Assembly: GCA_914767715.1 (NCBI GenBank)
Contig: OU612067.1
Coordinates: 10,230,001-10,294,000 of the forward strand
Source: Membranipora membranacea
Taxonomy: Eukaryota > Bryozoa > Gymnolaemata > Cheilostomatida > Membraniporidae
Direction of reading: 5' to 3'
Length of the DNA: 64,000 bases
The notes under the pieces were generated by a model. That model did not search any database. It was not told the origin of the DNA and worked only from the letters and a program-made list of their open reading frames with translations. A program made the translations under genes and the position numbers. Positions 38,976 through 50,200 of the stretch are shown piece after piece (the stretch's first letter is position 1; every line of letters starts with the position of its first letter).

Positions 38976-39491
38976 TAGAAAAGCCATTTAAGAATTATGG
39001 CAATCACTAACAAATTATTAACTGGTTGACAATAATGATGTGTTTTTAAAAAAGCAATGATGTGTGAAATATCTATCTGGCTTAGAGTATAAGCATGAGA
39101 GTGATGGGGCGAACATTGTTACACTGAAACAATGACGAGTTGGCAGCCTCCCTGGTTGCGCAACAACGTAAACACACCAATTATGTCAAACCACCGAAAC
39201 TTACAAAATGCACTGAGGGATCGATGAGATTGGTTGATATGCTCATCAACACACAGGGGTGGCTTCATGCTGCTGGGGCCGGCCATGAGGAGGCTGTACT
39301 AGAGAAGGCCTCGAAACAGCGCTTGACTCATGCTTTCTAGCTGAAGACCTGTGTGTTGTGCAGTGGTACGCACACCACTGTATGTTGTATCTAGAAAAGC
39401 CATTTAAGAATTATGGCAATCACTAACAATTTTTTAACTGTTTGACAATAATGATGTGTTTTTAAAAAAGCAATGATGTGTGAAATATCTA
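38976..39491. mobile_element. 100-bp direct repeats flanking a 316-bp segment (TRIM-like or segmental duplication)
   Basis: 38976-39075 and 39392-39491 differ at only about three of 100 positions. The segment between them (39076-39391) is richer in GC than its surroundings and has one 66-codon open frame (39140-39340) with no recognisable domain. Size and layout resemble a terminal-repeat retrotransposon in miniature, but there is no TG...CA boundary and no clear primer-binding or polypurine site. Confidence 0.5.
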
Positions 39492-39909
39492 GCTAATGTA
39501 CAATGAATGTAGCTATCCTAAAGGGAGCTGGTCACTCGGTGTTCAGTGTAAAATAGTTACTGTGGAGGAGTAAATGTAAGCTACTTGAGTTACATTACAT
39601 CACATCGTGGCTACTTTGGATGGGATGCTATATAAAGTAGAGAGAGTGAGTGGATATAAGCTGGTCTTCAATGTCAGCTTTTTTAGCTTGTTTTCCTCCT
39701 ACTAGTAATTTACTCCCTTTAGGTGTATAAACCAACCTGCTTGTAATAAGGAATAATAATATTATCAATTGTAAAATCAAGAGGAGACAACTCGAAAATA
39801 CATAAGTTAATTAAAATTATAACACATGGTGTATACACAATATCATTGAAGTGAACATTGTACAGTTGTAAAGTTTCACTCAACCATATTTGACTACATA
39901 TTATTTGCA

Positions 39910-42900
39910 ATGGAAATCAAAAGGTGTAAGTCACGGAAACCGGTAAGTTTTACTTGTAGTTTATATCATTAATTGAACTGAACTTGCCTAATGCAGTATT
40001 CTGACTCTTTTTCTTAGGCCAACCTTAGGGTAAGAAAAATCATTTATGAATGATGTAGTCCACTCATCACAGATCGTCTTTTCACTGTGATATGTTGAAC
40101 GCTGACTACACTAAGCTTTGAGGACCAACCGGCTGTGTAGGCAGTGAGGGTCAAGTGTTCTTTATGCTCTTGTATGCTCTTTGAGGACCCATCTATTCTC
40201 TGCGGCTGTGTGTAAGTCAGGTGATTTTTATGCTCTGGTACACTCTGCGCTGGTCAAGGTCGAGGACCTGGTAGCGTGGATCCAAGACAAAGTGTGCCGT
40301 GACTGGGGCGGCAGTCTACTTCTGGAGTGGCAAAATACTATTGAACTATATCTGAATCTTAGCGCGGTGGTGGTTTATTCACCAAAACTGTATAGTTACT
40401 ACGCTAATATTGTGCTAGTATTAATTATAAGATACCTTTTGTTTTCATTGCTAATCAACCCTGAGCTGTACATTTTTAGTATCATAATGTATAAGATATA
40501 TTAATTCTCAATCCAAATGAATTTTGATATATAATAAGGGAAAGACAATATTTTTTTTCTTTTCTTGAGAAGACGACGTGATATATAATAATTTATTTCA
40601 AGTTTTTAAAAAGTGAGTTAAAGAAATTAAAAGTAATATTGCATCATTTGATTAGCTTAATTTTTGGGTACATTGAGTTTAATGCACCAATAGGAATACA
40701 ACATAAACATTAAAAAACATGGTTCTATTCAGTCCTCAAAATTACGTACTGTGTATTAAAAAAAAGCAAGAGCCATATTAATGAATGATCACAGAGAATG
40801 TTCCATTTATACAAGGTATTAGCAGCAAATTGTATCAATAAAGCTATGAGTTGAGGAGAGTTAATATAACATGGTAGTAAGCAGATTTTTAATTCTCACA
40901 TATAGTGGTGCACACAGGTCTGCAGCGCATAGTACCAGCTCCTCCTGGTCCGTATCGTCCAATCTACAATAATACAGGGTAAGCGGCTATCAATCTTTGT
41001 GTGAAACGGTTAACACAGAATACAACCAGGGTAGTGCAGGTGCGGAGCTTTTATACAAATGCCAAACTCCTGAGCAATAAAATCTTACTTGTGGGTTCTT
41101 CTGAATCAGGACTTGTCACTCCATATTGACAAGTAAACTGGCAAGTGTTAAAAGATACAGCAGGGATCAAATAACCAGGGAGACTCTCACTAGTGTGACA
41201 GTACAACAGTATCGTATCGTATTTGTTTCAATTTTTTATGAGATATTCTAACAAGAAGATTATATTCAGTAGAGAGCGTAAATCGTATTTCCTAATCGAC
41301 CATCCAATAATATCTACGTGTTTTGCACAAAGTTCTCTGGCAGTGTAACAGGTGTAAAATGCCTCAAATGCTAACATTGTAACAGGAGGACACAACTTCG
41401 TAAGAAGTCTATTTAAATTTATTTTATGCATTAAGGCAGGTAGGGACAATCTTCCTGTATGTGTCAAGTGAGATGCAATGATTTTGTTGTATGTATGAAC
41501 AGATCTTGGCCAAAGTAAGTTTTTGGGTTTTGTTGGGCTCTCATATAGAGTGACACTATCAGTTATAGAAGTTTAACCTCTAATCTGAGACTCCTTCAAA
41601 CTTAAGAAAGCACAAAGTTTGTATGTCACCGTTGTTCATGAGTATGATCCAACCTCTTCAAATAGAGATATCTTTCATTTCAAGCGGCATATTCATGATC
41701 TATATATTGTTTACCATTTATATCTTTGAGACATAGTCATATTTACCGGAATTTCAGTAGTTGTTCCATCCAAAATCCAACTTGGATATTCATTCACACC
41801 TTCAATGGCATTTTCAAACGATCTTTTTCTCAAAAGCTTTTTCTAAAATATGACAGTTACAAATGAAATGGAAATCAAGCATTGCAAAGCGCTCACATTC
41901 TGTGATTAAAATAACTTAAAGACGACCCAAAGACCAAAGCATGCTATAGTCTAGTTTAGTCTTAGAACTCAACTAACTAGGCCGTCTGAGCCCTTAGACT
42001 ATTTATAGTCAGGCAGTTACTTATGATAAAGTTGTGTCAGATTTGCGTGGTAAAAAAATTCAATGCACAACTTGTCATGAATTATTAATGGTGGAAAGAA
42101 TGCCTTCCATAAGGGAAGCTAACTCTCATTCTATACATTGTGATGTCACAGTCTCCCGGATGTCCGGGTATATTGTATTTTTTGTATAATCTTATACCAT
42201 GAAAATTTGGTATGTGATCTGTTAATCGAATATTCACCTTGCGTGTGGTAGTTTCTACCCTGTAAGAACTTGAGACATCACCGTCGTGTTTGAAGGTTTC
42301 CGTTGATGTCTGGTCAGTATCTGAAGTACTCTCAGCAGGATCGATAGGAAGGTTGAAGTCTATTTTGCCAGGAGCAGATATCCAAAACCAAGTACAAAAT
42401 ATCACTAGAGTCAATAGCAGACCAGTCAGAATCACTGCTATCCAACACAAGAGCTGAGTTCTTCTGGGTTTCCAATTGTCAAACTGTCAATCACATAAAA
42501 TGGGATTTAATATTGGAATCAACGTAAACGACAATTACATGGCATGTTTCTCGTCTGTGAGTTTGACGGCCCTTCAAAATTAACGGCTTATCATTCTATA
42601 GTGGGAGAATGGTTCCTGCTGGTGGTCTTCTTGAGAACATTCAATGTTACATATCCCTCAGAAATGGCTTGCCACCAAAATGACTGAGTTGAAAGACAAA
42701 GTACACTGAGAAACATTGATGTATTTTCCCGTTGAATCCCTCAAAAGTATACAACCACAACCATGCCGTATGTAGAAGTACAACCCGTAGGGGAGTATAA
42801 GGATGTTGTATGGGATGGGCTGAGAGTTTCATTATAAAACAGAAACTAATACTAATCGGAAAAACTCTCCAAATCTCTAGTCTGTATACTGTCAGACCTT

Positions 42901-43629
42901 ATATCACGATCAGGAAAACTTTTAAAAAACACACAAATAAAATTAATGATAGCTCTGATTCTAGTTCCATTTTACGTACTATATTAAAGCTACGATAAAA
43001 GAAAACCTTAAAACTATTTCCTCCTCACCTCAGTTTTTTCTGTCATGATGTTTCTATATTGACTGGCACTGTGATTGTGACTGATATTTTATGAGTAAGA
43101 GGAATTTTAAAGGTTATCAAAGTCAATGTAATATTATGACAACAGCTTTACTGTTTTTTGTCAATATTGAACTCTTGAACTAGAGCTGGGCCAAATAAAC
43201 ACTTTTTTACACTTGCATAAAAAGCTATCTATGTAACAATTGATAATTTAAAAATTTGACAGAAAATAAATGAACATTTAAGGTACTGCAGTGAGAGCAA
43301 ATACTTCAAACACACAAAATAGTTGAATTGCTCAAATTTTGTCCCGCTCACCATTAGAGGCGTTCTATTGTAAGCTACACTTCACCACATGATAACGATC
43401 TGGATGCGCTTGAGAATCGGAGACCGTTTCCACTGCCAGCGACCAGGCAGAGTTTAAGCATAGGTAAAGAGAATCTGAATGTTCTTGCTTTGTTTATATA
43501 ATGTTGTCAAAATGGAAGAGTCAAATCCCAAACATGTTTATCTTTAAGTGCAAAGGCGCAATATCAGCTCCCTCTTTTTTTTTTATAGATTATCTGTGTT
43601 TGTTATTACCACAAATAACTAGAATTTAG
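39910..43629 (+). CDS. Candidate small basic protein, 75 aa, five exons including a 12-nt microexon
   Basis: Exons 39910-39942 (MEIKRCKSRKP, donor GTAAGT), 40018-40029 (12 nt between TTTTTCTTAG and GTAAGA), 40926-40978, 43375-43463 and 43589-43629. The last follows a long pyrimidine tract ending TTTTATAG. The total is 76 codons with the stop, phases agree, and overlapping AATAAA signals lie at 43707-43716. The central part (IVPAPPGPYRPIYNN, ALENRRPFPLPATR) is Pro/Arg-rich. No domain, signal or membrane segment is seen. Exon 3 could instead begin at 40906, which would need a different phase upstream. Introns 2 and 3 contain all exons of a minus-strand gene. Confidence 0.4.
40592..40597 (-). 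terminator. Polyadenylation signal of the 180-aa membrane protein gene
   Basis: TTTATT on the plus strand, about 130 bp after the stop codon in the coding direction. Confidence 0.45.
40729..43046 (-). CDS. Predicted type II single-pass membrane protein, 180 aa, five exons
   Basis: Exons 43046-43029 (MTEKTE), 42483-42124, 41842-41747, 41137-41089 and 40748-40729 (ending RNFED-stop). All phases agree, totalling 181 codons. AATAAA on the minus strand at 40597-40592 gives a 3' end. Residues about 18-42 (LCWIAVILTGLLLTLVIFCTW) form one membrane helix preceded by KPRR, which by the positive-inside rule puts the short N-terminus in the cytosol. The outer part has a Ser/Thr/Asp-rich linker, then a domain with two cysteines (GDC, FTC) and a basic KKLLRKR patch that could be a cleavage site. 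The general shape recalls BRICHOS-type proteins, but I see no signature that proves it. The donor of exon 2 (GTTAGC) is weak and is the least certain border; reading through it gives a stop 13 codons later. Confidence 0.55.
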
Positions 43630-43706
43630 GATTCCCTGCTCTCACATTACCACTGAACTAAGACACATTTTATGGTAACATGCATCCCTATATTGACCTG
43701 ACCGGT

Positions 43707-43716
43707 AATAAATAAA
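43707..43716 (+). terminator. Overlapping polyadenylation signals AATAAATAAA
   Basis: They lie about 80 bp downstream of the stop of the 75-aa plus-strand candidate and fit its 3' end. Confidence 0.4.
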
Positions 43717-44399
43717 CAATCATCAGACAGTCATCATCAGGGTAATTTATTGCTTAGCTGGCTGATCCTGTTTACTTACAAAAACAAAAATATTATTGTC
43801 AGTTAGTAAACAAGCAACTGAGTTGAATGTATGGTATCTTGTATATATTTTATTCTGCCTGCCTATTTCCCTCTGATTAGGAAATAAGGTCTTTGATGAT
43901 CTCAAGGACACAGAAAAGGAAGAATTATAAAATGAGAGTAAAATGTGTGAAGGTTGTCTGCTCTTGAATGATAGATCGATCTGTAGCTGTGACATCATAT
44001 GGTGGGAAATACGTTACTAATAGGAGCTCTCTTATATCTAGGACTGCAAGGTGTGGTTGTGTATATCAGTACTCACTCTTGCGGGCATTTTATGTGTAAT
44101 CTATTTATGTGCTACCCCTTTAAAATGGACAGAGTTCAAGCTGGATGTGTTCTTTGGCTATAAAACTTAGTCGACAAAGACCTAAGGCTGGATGTTCCCC
44201 CGGCAGGACTTGCTAACACCATGATGACAATGAAGGTTCATCATTGATTGCATAGACGGATTAAAGTACCCATTTTTGAAACATCCCTCATAGGCATCAG
44301 ACAGGTAGAAAGATTTATCTCAGCTAAAGTGAGCAAAGAAGAGTAATATCAGAATACAGAATACAGAACACTCCCACAGCAAGCTGAACAATTCAATTG

Positions 44400-44625
44400 G
44401 TTAAATCGAATGCCCCGCAATCGATACCACCTGGACCACTTGGGCACTCAGGCATTGGACTGAGCACCTGACCAGGGGATTTGTGGTCGGCTGTGCGGCC
44501 ATCTGCAGTCTGATGGTGTGATGCTGAAACTGATTTAGCTGTGGTAGGAAAACAGGTCATGGCAGGGCTTGAACCCGCGACTTTCTGCGTGTGAAGCAGA
44601 CGTGATAACCACTACTCACACGACC
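44400..44625 (-). mobile_element. SINE with a tRNA-Val(CAC)-like head, or a diverged tRNA-Val gene
   Basis: On the minus strand 44625-44555 folds as a nearly complete tRNA. The acceptor ends GGTCGTG and CATGACC pair with one G-U. GTAGTGGTTATCAC matches the tRNA-Val D region. The anticodon arm TCTGC-TTCACAC-GCAGA gives CAC, and the T arm GCGGG-TTCAAGC-CCTGC pairs. One nucleotide is missing between the acceptor and D arms, and a body without other function follows to about 44400, so a SINE is more likely than an active tRNA. Confidence 0.55.
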
Positions 44626-44740
44626 TGGTTGGGAACATATCAACAACAAATTTGAGAAAATTCTTAAGCAAAGCTTTATGTCTTCCATGTAATTTATTTA
44701 GTTGAGCGACTAAAATTGGTAACAATTATAACACCAAGTG

Positions 44741-44814
44741 TACTGCACATCGGGAGATTTAGTTTGAAGTTCAACAGTACTGCACATCGGGAGATTTAGT
44801 TTGAAGTTCAACAG
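44741..44814. repeat. 37-bp unit tandemly duplicated
   Basis: 44741-44777 and 44778-44814 are identical, starting TACTGCACATCGGGAG. This is a recent duplication. Confidence 0.9.
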
Positions 44815-45513
44815 ATGTCCATAGGTTGATTGATAGTTATTTTATTGTACTATATACCGTAGACACCATAGACACGTGAAAACTGTAATGAATTAATAGT
44901 TATGCGATAAAATATGATAATCAAACATTAAGTGATTGTCAGCATTACAGTATAAATTGACAGGTTAAAATAGCAATGAAAATTTAACAATTATGTTAAA
45001 AACAAATAATGACAAAATAAGCATGAATGCAAGCATGAGATGAATTGTTCTTAAGTTGTCAAATTAGATAGAAGGAAAATAATACCTTGTTCGCCTTCTC
45101 CGATGATATGCAATGAAGGTTGAGTTTAATAACAGAAGTTGGTTTGATTGGTGAGTATAAATTCTCAGTCGTCTGATTTAATTGAGACTGGTAAGTGAGA
45201 CTCAGTCTTCAGAGTAACAGATTGGGCAACTTAGAATGACCAATATAAAAAATGTTGTAGAAATGAAGGATTCTAGCAGTAAATAACACTGAATCACAAT
45301 TATTGCAAAATAAGTATTTTTAACAAAGAAAGTAACATGTTGCTGTCAAAAGACGGCAGCCATAAAACCTTGATAAAGCTTGATTCACCTATACCAGGAC
45401 ATTGATGTGACAATTGATGCTGAAATCATCTTGTTTGTTTTGATAATAATTCACTATACGCTAGAACTTAACTAAGGGATGATTATGGTTGTTTGTGTGG
45501 CTAAATAAAACAT

Positions 45514-45579
45514 GACCTAGTGATGGGTAATAAAACAAGGACAATGGACCTAGTGATGGGTAATAAAACAAGGACGATG
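45514..45579. repeat. 33-bp unit tandemly duplicated
   Basis: 45514-45546 and 45547-45579 differ at one base; the unit begins GACCTAGTGATGGG. Confidence 0.9.
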
Positions 45580-45746
45580 ATATTTTCAATCTTACACCAA
45601 GGAAATTAAAAGATTGCAACCTAAAATTTATCTGGCTTAACCAGGCTAAACAAACTAGTAAATAATTCAGTCTGATGTTGTGGATAACATTGTGTATTTT
45701 TGAGAATCAAACTGATAATCAGTTTATTTTTCAAAAAAATTGATTG

Positions 45747-45874
45747 TACGGAAGACGAACGATGACATAAAGAATTTTTTATTTTCTACACTGAAAAAAA
45801 ATTCTGTGTCATCCCTCGGCTTCGGTATTTGCCCGGACTATGACATATAAAATTTCGTACACCTGCAGGTAAAA
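45747..45874 (+). repeat. Dispersed repeat, copy A
   Basis: It shares TACGGAAGACGA, CCCTCGGCTTCG, TATTTGCCCGG and the terminal GCAGGTAAA with the reverse complement of 51112-51239. Unknown family of about 130 bp. Confidence 0.7.
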
Positions 45875-46556
45875 TAATTCATATGTCTCACCTCGTCTAC
45901 ACACAAAGAGGGGACAACTCTAATTCATAGACTGTCATATAAGTATTACTCAATCGGAATAATGTAATTGCTGTGGGTGTGGCTTAAATGTGAAGTGTAA
46001 TATGTGGCTTTTCTTTTTGTTGTACTCAGATTACACCTTGCTGTTGTCAAGCAGACATTATTAAATCAACATCCTTCAAGATTTTAAACTGGACACTCCA
46101 CTGACAGGTGCAATCCAATGACTTTTGATGAGTAGTACACACCTCAGCAGTGACAGCAAGAAATTAGTCAATTTCAGTCCTTGGGCTTGGTCACAGATAT
46201 AGCAACACTTGTCTAGACCAATGGAATGGTGTATAATACCCTTTTTTTCTGATCTCATGCCATCATAATATCTTCCTTTTTTTTGGAAAAATCCAATCCA
46301 AGTACAGTTCAACAAGAGTGTTTTCTTCTGCAATCTGTTACCAAACTTAATAGGGTGCTTGATTCGAATATAGTAGGACACTATTTACAATTTACAGGAA
46401 TAGAGATCCCCAACTGCCAATAGAAGCAAAAACATGCACAGACAGAGACCTTTTGCGAAATATGATACATAATACTCAGTCTTCAAAATAGTAAAAACAT
46501 GGGAGATCAAAAGCCAGAACAAGATTTTTCTTCAAGGGTCATAGTTATGTAGTCAT

Positions 46557-46667
46557 AGTGCTTAGACTCCAAGGCGCAGGGAGTTACTTGCGCACACTAT
46601 CAAACTCCTCTCCCCGAGTTTGATAGCATGCTCAATTAACTCCCTGCGCCTTGGAGTCTGAGCACTT
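46557..46667. repeat. Foldback hairpin
   Basis: Arms AGACTCCAAGGCGCAGGGAG and CTCCCTGCGCCTTGGAGTCT are exact inverted copies. A second inner stem (ATCAAACTC with GAGTTTGAT) shapes the loop. MITE-like. Confidence 0.8.
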
Positions 46668-47045
46668 AGACTAATAGTAGTCATGCAACTATTAGCAGAG
46701 ACACGGGATATACCGCTACATCCCCATTTTAATCGAAAGAGATTAAGTTAAGTTAAAGCGCCATTTGCTACTTGGTAGTGCATCCAAGGAGTGAGAGGGA
46801 CTCATTGTCATGTCTTCAGGTAGTAAAACCTAAGGTGGAACTTGAATGATTAGACAATGATATAACAATTTACATAAACAGGTACATAAGTTGTGAAAGC
46901 CTGACAAAAACAATTGATCGATATACATCATTGTAGTCAGATAGTATGCCTTATTTAAACTGAAGGCCTTGTATAATTACTACCCACAAACATTGCCATT
47001 AATAGTAGACGAGGAACCAATATTGATGAGCTTCTGTATATAAAT

Positions 47046-47051
47046 TTTATT
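47046..47051 (-). terminator. Polyadenylation signal of the 139-aa candidate gene
   Basis: TTTATT on the plus strand, about 170 bp beyond the stop at 47218 in the coding direction. Confidence 0.45.
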
Positions 47052-47217
47052 GCAGTACCATCTAATAATTGTTTTTTTTAAACTTATTTTATCCAAAACA
47101 TACATTGGCCGAGTGTGACATACACTCAGAAAATAGATGCACCCTTCATCGACGAGGCCTGTTAGTGAAAATGCAAAGGTGCAGGTAACATTCTTTTAGG
47201 ACCGCAATCACCAGCAA

Positions 47218-50200
47218 TCACATTCCAATGTCTTTTTCCATGCTGCCTGAAACAATAAATACATGCAACGTGATAAAACTCATGAAATCATGATATGAAT
47301 TTTCCTGGATTATATGATGTTTCTTTTTGGGTATAAATCACACTTCACACGGTTAATTTTGGCTGAACAATGGCAAATTTCAGACACAGAAACTCCAAGC
47401 TTGACGGTGCTTTAGATAAGTACAGTACAGTATTGAGTTCTTGCTGTGTTTTCACTTTTCCAACTGTAACAAATTTAGGTTTCATAAATCTGGTTGTTGA
47501 TTTGTGAAGTTTTTGAAATGGAGGCACATACAAACATTGTTACAGTACAGAAAAATACTAGTCTATTTACACGCTATTGATGAATTGCCCTCAGTTCACC
47601 ATCACTGTTCAACATCAGGTTAACTTCCACACAGTGGTCATTTTTCAAAATAAAATGTTGAAAAATAATCCCAATATATAACCCTTCTCACAAAAAAACA
47701 CCCAAGTCTGTCCCCATTTCATGGCACTCTCACAGAATGACAATCTTGGGACCATATGCAGGATTGGGCATAGCAATACAGGGTGCGAGGGCTGCCTTAC
47801 GCAATGAACCTTATTCTCAGTTCTCTGGGGCCTGCACCCAGTGACCAAGCACCCTGATTGAGTTTGCTAATACAATTAATTAATATCGCAAACTAACATA
47901 AGTATCTCTATGATTAGCTCTGTGTTTAGAGATTACCTGAAGGCCCCAGTCCCCAAGATTTTATCTGTAAATGATAAAGGGGTAGTACTAGTACCAAAGA
48001 CAAATTCCCAAGTTTTGAGTTTTTGCGAAGTCCTAATAAATTGACTGAATAGTGTAAAAATAGGAGTTGTTTGGTTATAGCATGGACAGAAGGTCAGGGC
48101 TAAGAATTGTTTTTATTTTAAAAAGATGCTTCAATACACGCAATCATTGCACATCATACTATTACTGACCTGCTTTGTCTTGCTCAAACCTTTTGATAAG
48201 CTTGTTCTCCAGCTGTTTTGTGGGCCTGTTTGCTCCAGGTTCAAAGAACAGTATAATATGCTTCAAATAAGTGTATATCATACTTCTGGAAACCTTGAAT
48301 AAACACTGTTGAACTATTTCACCACTACACACCATATTGTACCCTGATAATAAAACATCGCAAAGTAAGAATTATGATAAGGCTTCAGAGAGTATGCAGT
48401 ACACATATACAGTACACACTAGTTTGAGTGCTCAACGCATAGTTTGCTTAGGTTGCTGGAAATGTCATTCCATCATTGAAACCCTGACCTAACCCAACAC
48501 TGGTTTGGTTAGGGTAATTAAAATGGTATTTCAATTCCAGTGACCCAAGCAAAGTTTGAGCCCACAAATTAGTCTCCCATATAATATTATCAGCTCAGTA
48601 TCCTTACCCTCTGCAAACATTGATTGCTGCTGTGGAAATTTGTTAGGATTTCTCTTTCTTCTGCTGATTAAGTCTCTGGTTGTTTTTTGTTCCTGTTTGG
48701 TGTTTCCTGGTGCTGCTGGACAAGAGGCAGCAGGGTAAGAGCTTGCATGGATGGAAGGGTTTCTCCTTGCTGTAGTTTCAGCTAATTTAGCAGGTTTCTG
48801 TTGAAAGAAAACTAATGATATTGGATTATACACAGCTAAATGAGCGTAGGGAGGTATTCAAGAGATACGATGATCAAAAAGCACAGGAAAAGGGATTGTT
48901 GATTGATTAGACTGTTGACATATGCGGAAGGATTTTTTCAAAGAAAGATAATTGAGATAAGAACAAATAACTAAACAATGAACTAAGCAGAAGGATTCAG
49001 AAACCATGTGCCTCTTGTTGGGGCCTTGACAATGTCTGTTGGACTGTACATAGTCTGATTCTGGTGGGTGAGATGTTCTTAAATGTCTCATACAGAGTAT
49101 AAGCAGACTAAAGCTCTTATCGAGATTGTCATGTTGGGGGAGTGGGGTGTCGCTTTTCATGTAACAAATCTGCATCATATTCAGCCTCTTCAACAGTTTC
49201 AACTTTTTATAATTATTTCGCTTGTTATAAATAAAATCTAATCTAGTCTTCAGCTGTGAGACACATGTGTGTGAAAATCAGAGCTGTCAAATATATAATA
49301 TTCACTTTATTTGCAATTCATTGCCCCTTTCGGGGCCAATGAGAATATTTGTTCATAAGATCAATGATACAACTCATTTAATCAGTGCACACTTGTACAA
49401 AGTTAGGGTGGGCAAGCTAGGCTATTGTCCGGAGAGCTCACCTCCTTTAGCAGCATGAGTAGTGACTGGGATTCGAACCTGCAACTCTCAAATTCTAACC
49501 ACTACACCACCCTGTCGAGAATATGGATTTAACAGCTATGCCTATATACAAATAATTAGGTTAACCAATGCGACAGCGAGGATGAGAGGGTGTGAGAGTT
49601 TGAACTATAGCAGAAACAGAAAAAATGGTCACTTTACAGATAAATGTTTGCAGAGGTGTTATAAAGTAAATGATCTGCAAGATGACAGCATGGATTGTCA
49701 TATTAATCCAATCCATGATGACATCAAGCCTACACCTATGCTATGCAAATTTGTATCATATCAATAAATTGAAAACTAAATAAGTAAAACAACCTGTTAC
49801 CACTGTCTGCTGCTGATGAGAGAGCAGCGGCCTCATGGAGGCGATGATAGTATTGAGAGATGTCATCTGTCGACTGGAAACCAGGGCAGTCATTACCATT
49901 ATCATCTTTACAAATCCCAAGTTCCACCTGAAAGATTCACATATCAAAACTGTCTATTAAATTTTTATGCCAGTGTTTCACGCAAAGTTTGGTTCCGATC
50001 TGGCAATTAGCTGCTGAGAATCGAGATCATGATGTAGTTGTAGTAAATTTTAGTTTTATTAATGGTTGGGTCCTATTAAAAGTCATACAATTAATAATTC
50101 AGTGTTGTTATGTTTTTTGTATATGTTATGTTAGAAAAGTGTCTTACTAATAGGAATAGCTCGGCTAGTCATTGGAAAAAGTTATGTAGGTAAAAGTAGA

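Larger units (their letters stand above)
30773..39909. other. Intergenic, no supportable gene
   Basis: About 9.1 kb upstream of Frizzled. Open frames here are short, AT-rich and lack paired splice signals. A GC-rich patch at about 33050-33130 contains CCAATCGG and CCGCGG and could be a promoter or CpG patch, but nothing downstream supports it. Frizzled 5' UTR exons may lie in the first kilobase. Repeats inside are listed separately. Confidence 0.6.

Noticed and set aside
46076-46381. 101-codon minus-strand frame
   Set aside because: AT-rich, with no splice signals in phase and no recognisable domain; it lies beyond the 3' end of the 139-aa candidate gene.
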